From positions 13,704-38,816 of the forward strand of contig FR892011.1 of assembly GCA_000434235.1 (NCBI GenBank): 25,113 nt of DNA, given 5' to 3'. Of the stretch, positions 1 to 7,419 are shown piece by piece. The translations under genes were made by a program, and so were the position numbers. This DNA comes from Alistipes sp. CAG:268 (GTDB lineage Bacteria; Bacteroidota; Bacteroidia; Bacteroidales; Rikenellaceae). The first letter of the stretch is position 1. Each line of letters starts with the position of its first letter. Below the pieces are notes generated by a model, which worked only from the letters and a program-made list of their open reading frames with translations, made no database searches and had not been told where the DNA came from.

Positions 1-438
1 GAAAGGCAGCAGGAAGAGCGCGGAGGTCATCAGCAGCGGACCGTCGGGCACGGCGATGAAGCCGTAAATCTGGAGCATCAGCGTCGTGGACGCAAGGACC
101 ACGAAAAGCCCCGCATCGCGGCGCGAGGCATCTGCCGGGCGGATCAGCCGCCACAGGATCCAGAGGTAGAGGGGCTGCAGCACCGTGAAGAAGAAACGCA
201 CGCCCAGCTCGCCGCCGAAGAGGCGTTCGCCCAGCCAGACCAGCAGCGCCGTCACGGGCGGATGATCGAAATAGCCCCACGCCAGCCGTTCGGCGAACAG
301 GTGGTAGTAGGCCTCGTCGTTGGCCAGTTGCGCAAGACCGGCCTGTGCCACATTGCACACCCACCAGATCCCGAGCCACAGAGCCACGAGCGAATCGGCT
401 CCCAACGAAGCGTATCTTCTGCGAAATGCCTCCATCAT
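1..438 (-). CDS. Glycosyltransferase family 39 (ArnT/PMT-like) membrane protein, N-terminal part
   Basis: The gene runs off the left edge, so only the first 146 codons are visible. They encode a hydrophobic protein with a short basic N-terminus, a first membrane segment near residues 15-35, an acidic pair followed by aromatic residues (DEAYY, 41-45), then DHPP (58-61) and PDGPLL (131-136). This order is typical of PMT_2/ArnT-type transferases, which move a sugar from a polyprenyl-phosphate donor at the outer face of the inner membrane; the first acidic residue after helix 1 is the usual catalytic position. The acceptor (lipid A, glycan or protein) cannot be told. The start is ATG at 438 or the adjacent ATG at 435. 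The frame is open upstream (ATG at 501), but a consensus promoter lies between, so 438 is preferred. The gene is divergent from the GH20 gene. Confidence 0.8.
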   Translation of the reverse strand, partial: MMEAFRRRYASLGADSLVALWLGIWWVCNVAQAGLAQLANDEAYYHLFAERLAWGYFDHPPVTALLVWLGERLFGGELGVRFFFTVLQPLYLWILWRLIRPADASRRDAGLFVVLASTTLMLQIYGFIAVPDGPLLMTSALFLLPF

Positions 439-446
439 ACGGGTGA

Positions 447-477
447 CAAAGGTAATAAAAATTCCCGAGCGCACAAA
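447..477 (-). promoter_or_regulatory. Promoter of the GT39 gene
   Basis: Reading on the minus strand, TTTG (477-474), a 19-nt spacer and TACCTTTG (454-447) match the Bacteroidota primary-sigma consensus TTTG-N19-TAnnTTTG exactly. Only 8 nt separate the -7 box from the ATG at 438, which implies a leaderless or nearly leaderless mRNA. Confidence 0.6.
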
Positions 478-563
478 CGGGACACGCCGGTCGCCCCGCA
501 TGCAGACCGCCGGAATCGGACCGGAAAGGACGAAGGTCCCGTCCATCGAAAAAAACGCCCGAC

Positions 564-598
564 TTTGTTAGGAATTTCCGAGAAAAATACGAATTTTG
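564..598 (+). promoter_or_regulatory. Probable promoter of the GH20 gene
   Basis: TTTG (564-567) and GAATTTTG (591-598, one mismatch to TAnnTTTG) are separated by 23 nt, longer than the usual 19-20. The predicted start lies about 25 nt before the ATG at 630, in an A/T-rich leader. Confidence 0.4.
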
Positions 599-629
599 CA
601 TACAGAATCAACCTTTTAAAAAGTACCCC

Positions 630-2504
630 ATGAAAAAACTCTCCGTACTGGCGCTCTCGTGCCTGCTGCTCGGAAGCTGCTGCTCCAAAGTGGCCAACAC
701 CTACGAGCTGATCCCCTACCCCAACCACCTGACCCCCCGCTCGGGCTCCTTCGCCGTGGCCGGCGCCGCATTCGCCGCCGACGAGAAGATGGACGAGCCT
801 ACGCGCGCCATCGTGGCCGACTTCGCGGCACGCATGGCCGAGGTGGCCGGCACGCAGGCCGAAGTGGCCTATTCGGCCGCCCCCGAAGAGGGTGGCTTCT
901 GCTTCCGGGTCGATGAAACGCTCCCGGCCGAGCACTACGCCCTTGAGGTGACACAGGCCGGCGCCACGCTCCGCGCCTCGTCGCTGCCCGGATTCATCTA
1001 CGGCATACAGACCCTCAAGCAGCTGCTCCCGGCTGCCGTGTACGGCGGCGAGGCGGCTCCTTCCGACAAGTGGGAAATCCCGTGCGTATCGATCGAGGAC
1101 GCCCCCCGCTTCGGCTACCGCGGCCTGCACCTCGACGTCGCCCGCCACTTCTTCGACACCAAGCAGGTCGAGAAGGTGATCGACATGATGGTGGTGCACA
1201 AGCTCAACACGCTGCACTGGCACCTGACCGAGGACCAGGGCTGGCGCATCGAGATCAAGCGTTACCCGAAACTCACCGAGTTCGGCAGCAAGCGCAAGGG
1301 TACGATGATTGAGAAGCAGTGGGGTTCGTGCGACAACGTTCCCTACGGCGGATACTACACGCAGGACGAGATCCGCGAAGTGGTGGCCTACGCCGCAGCC
1401 CGCGGCATCACGGTGGTTCCGGAGATCGACCTGCCGGGCCACATGCTTGCAGCGCTGGCCTGCTATCCCGAACTGGGCTGCACGGGCGGCCCCTACGAGG
1501 TGGAGACCGGCTGGGGCGTCTTCGAGGATGTTCTCTGCCCGGGCAAGGAGAAGACCTTCGAGTTCCTCGAGAACGTGCTCACGGAGGTCATGGAGCTCTT
1601 CCCCTCGGAATACATCCACATCGGCGGCGACGAGTGCCCCAAGACCCGCTGGGAGAAGTGCCCCGCCTGCCAGGCCCGTATCAAGGCGCTCGGTCTGAAG
1701 GACGACGACCGCCATTCGGCCGAGCACTACCTCCAGAGCTATGTGACGGCCCGCATCGAGAAGTTCCTCAACGAGCACGGACGACGCATCATCGGATGGG
1801 ACGAGATTCTCGAGGGCGAGCTCGCCCCCAACGCCACCGTCATGTCGTGGCGCGGCACCGAGGGCGGCATCTATGCGGCCAAGATGGGCCACGACGCCAT
1901 CATGACCCCCACGACCTACTGCTATCTGGACTACTGCCAGGCTTCGGACCCCGAGAACGAGCCGCTCAACATCGGCGGATACGTGCCCGTCGAGAAGCTC
2001 TACTCCTACGAGCCGGTGCCCGACTCGCTGGTCAATGACTATGGCAAATACATCATCGGTGTACAGGCCAACCTCTGGACCGAGTACATCCCCACCAACG
2101 AACAGCTCGAGTACATGCTCCTGCCGCGCGTGGCCGCACTGAGCGAAGTACAGTGGTGCGACCGCGGCACGCGCGAATGGACGCGCTTCGCCCAGGCCCT
2201 GCCCCACATGCTGCAGATCTATGATCGCATGGGTCTCAACTACGCCACGACGGTCTTCGGTGTGACGGGCCTCACCGAAAAGAACGCGGAGACGGGCGCC
2301 GAGGAGATCGTACTCTCGACCATCGACCAGACCCCGATCCACTATACGCTCGACGGCAGCGAACCGACGGCCGAAAGCCCGGTCTACACCGACCCGATCG
2401 CGCTTGACAAGGAGTATACCGTGAAGGCCGCCGTCTTCCGCGAGGAGATCCCGACGCGCACCTTCTCCAAGACCTTCGCTCCGACAGCCGAAAAAGAGGA
2501 GTAG
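630..2504 (+). CDS. Beta-N-acetylhexosaminidase, GH20 lipoprotein
   Basis: This 624-residue exo-hydrolase would release terminal beta-linked GlcNAc/GalNAc from glycans. It begins with a lipoprotein signal (lipobox LGSC, Cys17). A GH20b N-terminal domain (about 25-155) precedes the GH20 TIM barrel (about 162-520), marked by YRGLHLDVARHFF, HWHLTEDQGWRIEI and HIGGDEC. In the last, Asp334-Glu335 are the catalytic pair for substrate-assisted cleavage through the N-acetyl group. A chitobiase/HEX C-terminal beta domain follows (about 560-605, YTLDGSEPTAESPVY). No acidic stretch follows the lipid Cys, so a periplasmic location is more likely than the cell surface (inference). It is followed at once by a terminator and is therefore probably a single-gene unit, not part of the beta-glucan locus. 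The natural substrate (host glycan, chitin oligomer or peptidoglycan fragment) is not readable. Confidence 0.93.
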   Translation: MKKLSVLALSCLLLGSCCSKVANTYELIPYPNHLTPRSGSFAVAGAAFAADEKMDEPTRAIVADFAARMAEVAGTQAEVAYSAAPEEGGFCFRVDETLPAEHYALEVTQAGATLRASSLPGFIYGIQTLKQLLPAAVYGGEAAPSDKWEIPCVSIEDAPRFGYRGLHLDVARHFFDTKQVEKVIDMMVVHKLNTLHWHLTEDQGWRIEIKRYPKLTEFGSKRKGTMIEKQWGSCDNVPYGGYYTQDEIREVVAYAAARGITVVPEIDLPGHMLAALACYPELGCTGGPYEVETGWGVFEDVLCPGKEKTFEFLENVLTEVMELFPSEYIHIGGDECPKTRWEKCPACQARIKALGLKDDDRHSAEHYLQSYVTARIEKFLNEHGRRIIGWDEILEGELAPNATVMSWRGTEGGIYAAKMGHDAIMTPTTYCYLDYCQASDPENEPLNIGGYVPVEKLYSYEPVPDSLVNDYGKYIIGVQANLWTEYIPTNEQLEYMLLPRVAALSEVQWCDRGTREWTRFAQALPHMLQIYDRMGLNYATTVFGVTGLTEKNAETGAEEIVLSTIDQTPIHYTLDGSEPTAESPVYTDPIALDKEYTVKAAVFREEIPTRTFSKTFAPTAEKEE

Positions 2505-2544
2505 CCGCACCCGGACAAGGCACAGCCCCTGCCCCGGATCACGT

Positions 2545-2582
2545 CCCGGACCCCGCGTCCGGCGGGTCCGGGGCTTTTTTTG
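2545..2582 (+). terminator. Intrinsic terminator after GH20 gene
   Basis: CCCGGACCC (2545-2553) pairs perfectly with GGGTCCGGG (2564-2572) around a 10-nt loop. A run of T follows from 2575. This closes the GH20 transcript and insulates it from the riboswitch promoter just downstream. Confidence 0.85.
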
Positions 2583-2625
2583 CGTTTTTTTGCACACGGA
2601 ACGCACCGACGAAACGAAAAAAAAC

Positions 2626-2633
2626 TATCTTTG
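2626..2633 (+). promoter_or_regulatory. -7 box of the riboswitch promoter
   Basis: TATCTTTG matches TAnnTTTG exactly and lies about 10 nt before the P1 region of the cobalamin riboswitch. No good -33 TTTG is found at 19-20 nt spacing, so the upstream half is weak. Confidence 0.55.
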
Positions 2634-2638
2634 CATCG

Positions 2639-2816
2639 TCATGGTTCCCGTCCGCCGGACGGACGGGACAATAGGGAATCCGGTGCGAATCCGGAACAGT
2701 ACTCGCTGCTGTGAGTCCCCGCTCCGAAAAGGAGAGCCCCGCAACACTCTTTGCCACTGGCCGACGACGGCCGGGAAGGCGTTGCGGGCGGGACGAGTCA
2801 GAAGACCTGCCACGAC
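2639..2816 (+). ncRNA. Cobalamin (B12) riboswitch aptamer
   Basis: The region has the ordered landmarks of the cobalamin class. A 9-bp hairpin lies at 2645-2668 (TCCCGTCCG/CGGACGGGA). The GGGAAT core and GGTGCGAATCCGG follow at 2674-2694. An 8-bp stem CCCGCAAC/GTTGCGGG encloses GCCACTGG (2753-2760). The B12 box GAGTCAGAAGACCTGCC at 2795-2811 matches the family consensus closely. Flanking TCATGG and CCACGA can form a P1 with one mismatch. Such elements usually repress B12 uptake or synthesis genes (btuB-type receptors, cob genes) when adenosylcobalamin is bound. Here no such gene follows. I am confident of the class, less so of the exact ends. Confidence 0.93.
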
Positions 2817-3159
2817 ATGAGGATTTGCACCCGCGGGTTTTCGGGTCGGAATCGCATGGACGAATATATCCGTCTTTCTCCATCGACATCGCTCCCGTCT
2901 CCCGACATGAAACACGTACGGACCGTTGCGGTCCCGCCCGAAGCATGCGCACTGCGCGCCGGCACGGGCCCGTTGGGCGAAACCGCACCCGTACCCGACA
3001 AAGCCGAATCGGAAACAGTGCCGTTTGCGGAGCCGGAGCATTTAGAGATTAGTCGAACGTTGTCTGCCTTACAACATAACTCCGGCTCCCGCAGGGCGGC
3101 ATGCGGTCCGCCGCCGCAAGAAAAAAGGTCCGAAAATTTCAGCTTTCGGTTTTAATTCC
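2817..3159 (+). other. Region downstream of the riboswitch with no recognisable gene
   Basis: These 343 bp lie between the B12 riboswitch and the promoter of the DUF6377 gene. One open frame starts with an ATG at 2817, overlapping the riboswitch 3' edge, and stops at 3155 (112 codons). Its product is rich in Arg, Pro, Ser and Ala, has no signal peptide, membrane segment or motif, and I do not believe it. The region contains an inverted repeat at 3029-3089 and a weaker GC-rich hairpin at about 3095-3114. No terminator with a T tract is seen. It may be a leader or RNA controlled by the riboswitch, or the remains of a lost gene. Confidence 0.6.
3029..3089 (+). repeat. 10-bp inverted repeat with nested inner hairpin
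   Basis: GGAGCCGGAG (3029-3038) is the reverse complement of CTCCGGCTCC (3080-3089). Inside, GTTGT (3059-3063) can pair with ACAAC (3071-3075). The 41-nt interior is more AT-rich than its surroundings. The element lies in the geneless stretch behind the riboswitch. Confidence 0.6.
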
Positions 3160-3167
3160 TATTTTTG
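3160..3167 (+). promoter_or_regulatory. -7 box of the DUF6377 regulator gene
   Basis: TATTTTTG matches TAnnTTTG exactly, 36 nt before the ATG at 3204. It shows that the regulator has its own promoter and need not be read from the riboswitch transcript. Confidence 0.6.
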
Positions 3168-3203
3168 CTACGGAGTTTTCATTCCAAAATCCCCGTAAGT
3201 TCC

Positions 3204-4916
3204 ATGCGTCTGTCCATCATCATCCTGCTGTCGATCCTGCCGCTACACCGGACGGTCTCCGCACATCAGTCCGAGAACTCCAAGAGTGATCTGATGCGGC
3301 TCGACCACGCCATCGAGCAATACTCGGTGTACAATGACCTGAAACAGGACCGCATCCGGGAACTCGCGAAACTGCTCGAATCGCGTCACGACAATCCGGA
3401 CCAACTCTATGGCATGCAGAGTCTGCTGGCCGACACCTACGCCGCATACCAGTTTGACTCGACCCTCCACTACCTGCGCGCCAACCTCGATCTTGCGCTA
3501 CGGAACAGATATCCCGGGCGGATCAACGAAACCCGCATCAAAATTGCCGACCTCTACACTTCGGCCGGATACTACCTCGAGGCGGCGGACCTGCTCGACC
3601 GACAAATCGACACCACCGAATTAACCGGACCGCTTCTGGGAAGATACTACGTCACCCGGCTGCGCTTCTGCAATGCCGCAGTCGAATACTTCACGAACCC
3701 AGACCTGGTCAGACAAGCCTCTGCATCGCGCCACTACTATATGGATCAGGTTCTCGCATTCTACCCCTCCGATTCGGACATCCACCAGCGCCATCTGGCG
3801 GATAAACTCATGGGCGAAAAACGGTATCGCGAAGCCGGGGAGGTGATCGACCGGCTGCTTGAACGGGAACAGTCCTCCTCGCACGCCTACGCAGGGTATG
3901 CCTACACAAAGGCACTGATCGAGGGATTCCTCGGCCATGCCGACGCACAGATCTGCTGGCTGGCACGTTCGGCTACGGCCGACCTGCAGTCGGCCACGCG
4001 CGACAACGCCTCGATCTGTCTGCTCTCGCAAATCCTCTTCGCCTCGCAGAACGACGTACAGCGGGCGTTCCGCTACCTCAAGGTATCGATGGATGACGCC
4101 CAGTTCTACAATGCCCGGCTGCGTCCCTGGCAGATAGCCACCGTACTGCCCCGCATCGAAACCTCCTATCTGGAGCAGAAAACGCGCCAGATACGCATCA
4201 GCACGGGACTCGGTATCGCCTCGTCGATCCTCTTTCTGTTTGCCTGCGGCATCGCCGTACTCGAAATTCGCCAGAAGAGACGCTCCGAACAGATGCGGCT
4301 CGAACTCGAGGAGAACAACCGTCGGATGAACGAATACATCCGCCGCCTCTCCGAACTCAATGAAAGCAAAACGGCGCTCAACAACGAACTGAGGGAATCG
4401 AACGCCGTCAAGGAGGAGTACATAGGTCTGTTCCTGGGCATCTGTTCGGACAACATCGACCGTTTCAAGGAGTTCCGTAACCACATCCGCAAACGGCTCA
4501 CGTCCGGCTCGGCCAAGGATCTGTTGCAGGAGCTCAACTCCCCGTCGATGATCGACTCGCGCGTCGAGGAGTTCTACCGCACCTTCGACGAGGTGTTCCT
4601 GCGCCTCTATCCGAATTTCGTCGAGGAGTTCAACTCCCTGCTCCATTCCGAAGCCCGGATCGAGCCCAAGAACGGCGAGTTGAACACCGAATTGCGGATC
4701 TTCGCCCTGATCCGCCTCGGCATCACCGACTCGTCAAAGATCGCCGCCCTGCTCCGCTACTCGGTCAATACGATCTACAACTACCGGGCAAAGGTAAAGG
4801 GCAACGCCTGCGTCTCGCGCGCCGACTTCGAGGAGCGCGTCAAAAAAATCGGGTCGTTCTCCGGTGAAAACGACACCGACGTACAGCCCCCCGCCCAAGC
4901 ACGGAATTCCGACTGA
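3204..4916 (+). CDS. Membrane-spanning TPR regulator with C-terminal DUF6377/HTH
   Basis: This 570-residue protein starts with a signal peptide (about 1-20). A helical TPR-like region follows (about 30-325) and would be periplasmic. One membrane segment lies at about 332-354 (ISTGLGIASSILFLFACGIA), then a charged coiled coil (about 357-402) and a C-terminal cytoplasmic domain of the DUF6377 type. Its end (about 507-532, ITDSSKIAALLRYSVNTIYN) reads as a LuxR/sigma-region-4-like helix-turn-helix. The architecture suggests a one-component sensor that detects an oligosaccharide in the periplasm and acts on DNA inside, like SusR in plan. It lies directly upstream of the GH3-susC-susD operon in the same direction, so control of that operon is the natural inference. 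The start is the ATG at 3204, because an in-frame TTG at 3165 falls inside the promoter box. Confidence 0.8.
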   Translation: MRLSIIILLSILPLHRTVSAHQSENSKSDLMRLDHAIEQYSVYNDLKQDRIRELAKLLESRHDNPDQLYGMQSLLADTYAAYQFDSTLHYLRANLDLALRNRYPGRINETRIKIADLYTSAGYYLEAADLLDRQIDTTELTGPLLGRYYVTRLRFCNAAVEYFTNPDLVRQASASRHYYMDQVLAFYPSDSDIHQRHLADKLMGEKRYREAGEVIDRLLEREQSSSHAYAGYAYTKALIEGFLGHADAQICWLARSATADLQSATRDNASICLLSQILFASQNDVQRAFRYLKVSMDDAQFYNARLRPWQIATVLPRIETSYLEQKTRQIRISTGLGIASSILFLFACGIAVLEIRQKRRSEQMRLELEENNRRMNEYIRRLSELNESKTALNNELRESNAVKEEYIGLFLGICSDNIDRFKEFRNHIRKRLTSGSAKDLLQELNSPSMIDSRVEEFYRTFDEVFLRLYPNFVEEFNSLLHSEARIEPKNGELNTELRIFALIRLGITDSSKIAALLRYSVNTIYNYRAKVKGNACVSRADFEERVKKIGSFSGENDTDVQPPAQARNSD

Positions 4917-4930
4917 CACAAGCGGCCGAA

Positions 4931-4970
4931 ACAGCGACGGACACCCCGGATGCGGGGTGTCCGTCGCTGT
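4931..4970 (+). terminator. Perfect 18-bp hairpin after the regulator gene
   Basis: ACAGCGACGGACACCCCG (4931-4948) is exactly complementary to 4953-4970 around the loop GATG. No T tract follows, so it may terminate inefficiently, protect the 3' end, or work with Rho. It separates the regulator from the GH3 operon. Confidence 0.7.
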
Positions 4971-4985
4971 ACGACGCCCCTAAGG

Positions 4986-5077
4986 CATCCACTTTTTCCA
5001 CCGGACAGCACAGGCAGTAAAAACCGGAATATCAACATATTAAGACCAAACATCCGTCCACTTTCATCCACTTATTC
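4986..5077 (+). promoter_or_regulatory. Direct repeats upstream of the GH3-susCD promoter
   Basis: CATCCACTTTTTC (4986-4998) and CATCCACTTATTC (5065-5077) differ at one base. A third partial copy, GTCCACTTTC (5056-5065), abuts the second. They lie just upstream of the predicted promoter and are candidate operators for the neighbouring DUF6377 regulator. Binding is inference. Confidence 0.35.
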
Positions 5078-5088
5078 ATTGTACTCGA

Positions 5089-5119
5089 TTGCTTGCGGCT
5101 CCGTTTTCGGGTAATTTTA
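5089..5119 (+). promoter_or_regulatory. Possible promoter of the beta-glucan operon
   Basis: TTG (5089-5091), a 20-nt spacer and TAATTTTA (5112-5119) resemble the Bacteroidota promoter, with the final G of the -7 box replaced by A. An imperfect box is what one expects of an activator-dependent promoter. The ATG of the GH3 gene lies 28 nt further on. Confidence 0.4.
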
Positions 5120-5147
5120 CAAAAACGAAAAACATCAGCCTAAAGCC

Positions 5148-7409
5148 ATGATCGCACGCATACTTATTTTATTGAGCGGCGTCCTGATTCTCGCCTCCTG
5201 CCAGTCGGATTCCAACCGGCGGAACACGGCCGATGCGCAGATCGAAAAGCGTATCGACGAACTCATCTCCCGCATGACCGTCGAGGAGAAAATCGGGCAG
5301 ACGAACCAGCTCACCGTCTACGGAACGACCGAAGAGCTCTGCGAAAAGATCCGCAACGGGGAGATCGGCTCCCTGCTCAACGTCGTCGATCCCGCCGACA
5401 TCAACACCCTGCAACGGGCCGCCGTCGAACAGAGTCGTCTGGGCATTCCGCTTCTGATCGCCCGCGACGTGATCCACGGATTCCGCACCGTCTTTCCCAT
5501 TCCGCTCGGACAGGCCGCAACGTTCGACCCCGCACTGGTCGAACAGGGGGCCCGCATCGCAGCCATCGAGGCTTCGGCCGCCGGCATCCGCTGGACCTTC
5601 TCTCCGATGCTCGACATCTCGCGCGACCCGCGCTGGGGCCGCATCGCCGAATCGGCAGGCGAGGATCCCTGTCTGACCTCGGCCATGGGAGCCGCCATGG
5701 TAAGAGGATATCAGGGCGAAGGTGCGGACGACCCGACCTCCATCGCCGCATGCGCCAAGCACTTCGTGGGCTACGGAGCCAGCGAGAGCGGCCGGGACTA
5801 CAATTCGACCAACCTGACCGAACGGCAGCTGCGCAACGTCTACCTACCGCCCTTCGAACAGGCCGTCCGCAACGGCGCCATGACCCTGATGACCTCGTTC
5901 AACGACAACGACGGCATTCCCTCGACGGGCAACCGCTTCCTGCTCGAAGAGGTGCTCCGCAACGAGTGGGGATTCGACGGAATGGTCGTAACGGACTGGA
6001 ACTCGGCCGGCGAGATGGTCTCGCACGGATTCGCCGCCGACACGAAGGATGCTGCCATGAAGGCGATCAACGCCGGCGTGGACATGGACATGATGTCGCA
6101 TGTCTTCTCGCTCCACCTCAAGGATCTGATCGATGAAGGTACGGTGGACGAGCGGCGGCTCGATGAGGCCGTGCGCAACATCCTGCGCGTGAAGTTCCGC
6201 CTCGGACTCTTCGAAAACCCCTATATCGACACCGCCCGCATCGCCCGGGTGACCTACGCTCCCGAACATCTCGAGGCAGCCCGCCGCACGGCCGAGGAGT
6301 CGGCCGTCCTGCTCCGCAACGAGGGCAACATCCTGCCGCTTGACGCCTCGGCGCTGCGCAGCGTATTGGTCGCCGGCCCGATGGCCGACGCCCCTGCCGA
6401 GCAATTGGGCACCTGGACCTTCGACGGCGAGCCCGACCACACGGTCACCCCGCTGGCCGCCATCCGTGCAGCCTACGGCGACCGGCTGCACATCGGGTAC
6501 AACCCCGTAGCCGCATACAGCCGCGAAAAGGTTACGGCCGCCAAACTGGCCGCCTTCACGGCCCAGGCCGCCTCATACGACGCCATACTGCTCTTCGTCG
6601 GTGAAGAGGCCATCCTCTCGGGCGAAGCCCACTGCCTGGCCGACCTCAACCTGCAGGGGTCGCAGAGCGAACTGATCGCCGCGGCCCGCCGCAGCGGAAA
6701 ACCCGTCGTCACGGTCGTCATGGCCGGACGCCCGCTGACGATCGCACGCGACCTCGCGAACACCGACGCCCTGCTCTACTCCTTCCACCCGGGAACGATG
6801 GGCGGACCGGCACTGATCGACCTGATCTTCGGCAACGCCGTACCGAGCGGCAAACTGCCCGTCACCTTCCCCGTTGCCACCGGACAGATTCCGATCTACT
6901 ACGCGCGCAACATGACCGGCCGTCCGGCCGCCGGCAATGAACTGCTGCTGGACGAAATCCCCGTGGGGGCCGGACAGACCTCGCTCGGATGCACCTCCTA
7001 CCACCTCGACGCCGGCTTCGGGCCGCTCTTCCCCTTCGGGTTCGGACTCTCCTACTCGACCTTCGAATATGCCGACCTGCAGCTCGACAAGGAGGCCTAC
7101 CTGCCGACCGAGACCATCCGCGCCTCGTGCCGCCTGACCAACACCGGAAAGCGCACTGCCACCGAGGTCGTGCAGCTCTACGTCCGCGACCGCGTGGGAT
7201 CGACCGTGCGCCCCGTCAAGGAGCTCAAGGCATTCGACCGCATCACGCTCGAGCCCGGCCAGAGCCGCACCGTGGAGTTCGAACTCCCGGCCGAAGACCT
7301 CGCCTTCTGGGGCCTCGACATGCAGAAACGCGTCGAACCCGGCACGTTCGACCTCTGGATCGCCGGAGACAGCCAATCGGGAAACTCCGTTACTTTTACA
7401 ATAAACTAA
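5148..7409 (+). CDS. GH3 beta-glucosidase, BglX-like lipoprotein
   Basis: The 753-residue protein has a lipobox LASC (Cys18). A GH3 N-terminal TIM barrel carries RDPRWGRIAESAGEDP (159-174), KHFVGYG (204-210) and VVTDW, with the predicted nucleophile Asp283. The GH3 C-terminal alpha/beta domain follows from about 370, then a fibronectin-III-like domain (about 640-750). Family members remove glucose from the non-reducing end of beta-linked gluco-oligosaccharides; linkage preference cannot be read. No acidic run follows the lipid Cys (CQSDSNRR), which favours the periplasm, where it would finish oligosaccharides imported by SusCD. It is the first gene of the operon; only 10 nt separate its stop from susC. 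Confidence 0.93.
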   Translation: MIARILILLSGVLILASCQSDSNRRNTADAQIEKRIDELISRMTVEEKIGQTNQLTVYGTTEELCEKIRNGEIGSLLNVVDPADINTLQRAAVEQSRLGIPLLIARDVIHGFRTVFPIPLGQAATFDPALVEQGARIAAIEASAAGIRWTFSPMLDISRDPRWGRIAESAGEDPCLTSAMGAAMVRGYQGEGADDPTSIAACAKHFVGYGASESGRDYNSTNLTERQLRNVYLPPFEQAVRNGAMTLMTSFNDNDGIPSTGNRFLLEEVLRNEWGFDGMVVTDWNSAGEMVSHGFAADTKDAAMKAINAGVDMDMMSHVFSLHLKDLIDEGTVDERRLDEAVRNILRVKFRLGLFENPYIDTARIARVTYAPEHLEAARRTAEESAVLLRNEGNILPLDASALRSVLVAGPMADAPAEQLGTWTFDGEPDHTVTPLAAIRAAYGDRLHIGYNPVAAYSREKVTAAKLAAFTAQAASYDAILLFVGEEAILSGEAHCLADLNLQGSQSELIAAARRSGKPVVTVVMAGRPLTIARDLANTDALLYSFHPGTMGGPALIDLIFGNAVPSGKLPVTFPVATGQIPIYYARNMTGRPAAGNELLLDEIPVGAGQTSLGCTSYHLDAGFGPLFPFGFGLSYSTFEYADLQLDKEAYLPTETIRASCRLTNTGKRTATEVVQLYVRDRVGSTVRPVKELKAFDRITLEPGQSRTVEFELPAEDLAFWGLDMQKRVEPGTFDLWIAGDSQSGNSVTFTIN

Positions 7410-7419
7410 AACCAACCCT

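Noticed and set aside
435..2606. 723-codon open frame on the minus strand across the GH20 gene
   Set aside because: It is a shadow of the GC-rich codon use of the GH20 gene, has no recognisable domains, and overlaps the GT39 start and the terminator.
2817..3155. 112-codon frame directly after the cobalamin riboswitch
   Set aside because: No signal peptide, motif or plausible composition; it starts inside the riboswitch edge. Kept only as part of the unexplained region.
3165..3203. TTG start for the DUF6377 gene
   Set aside because: It lies in the -7 box and would put 13 residues before a good signal peptide; ATG 3204 is preferred. TTG starts at 12102 and 17832 were rejected for the same kind of reason.
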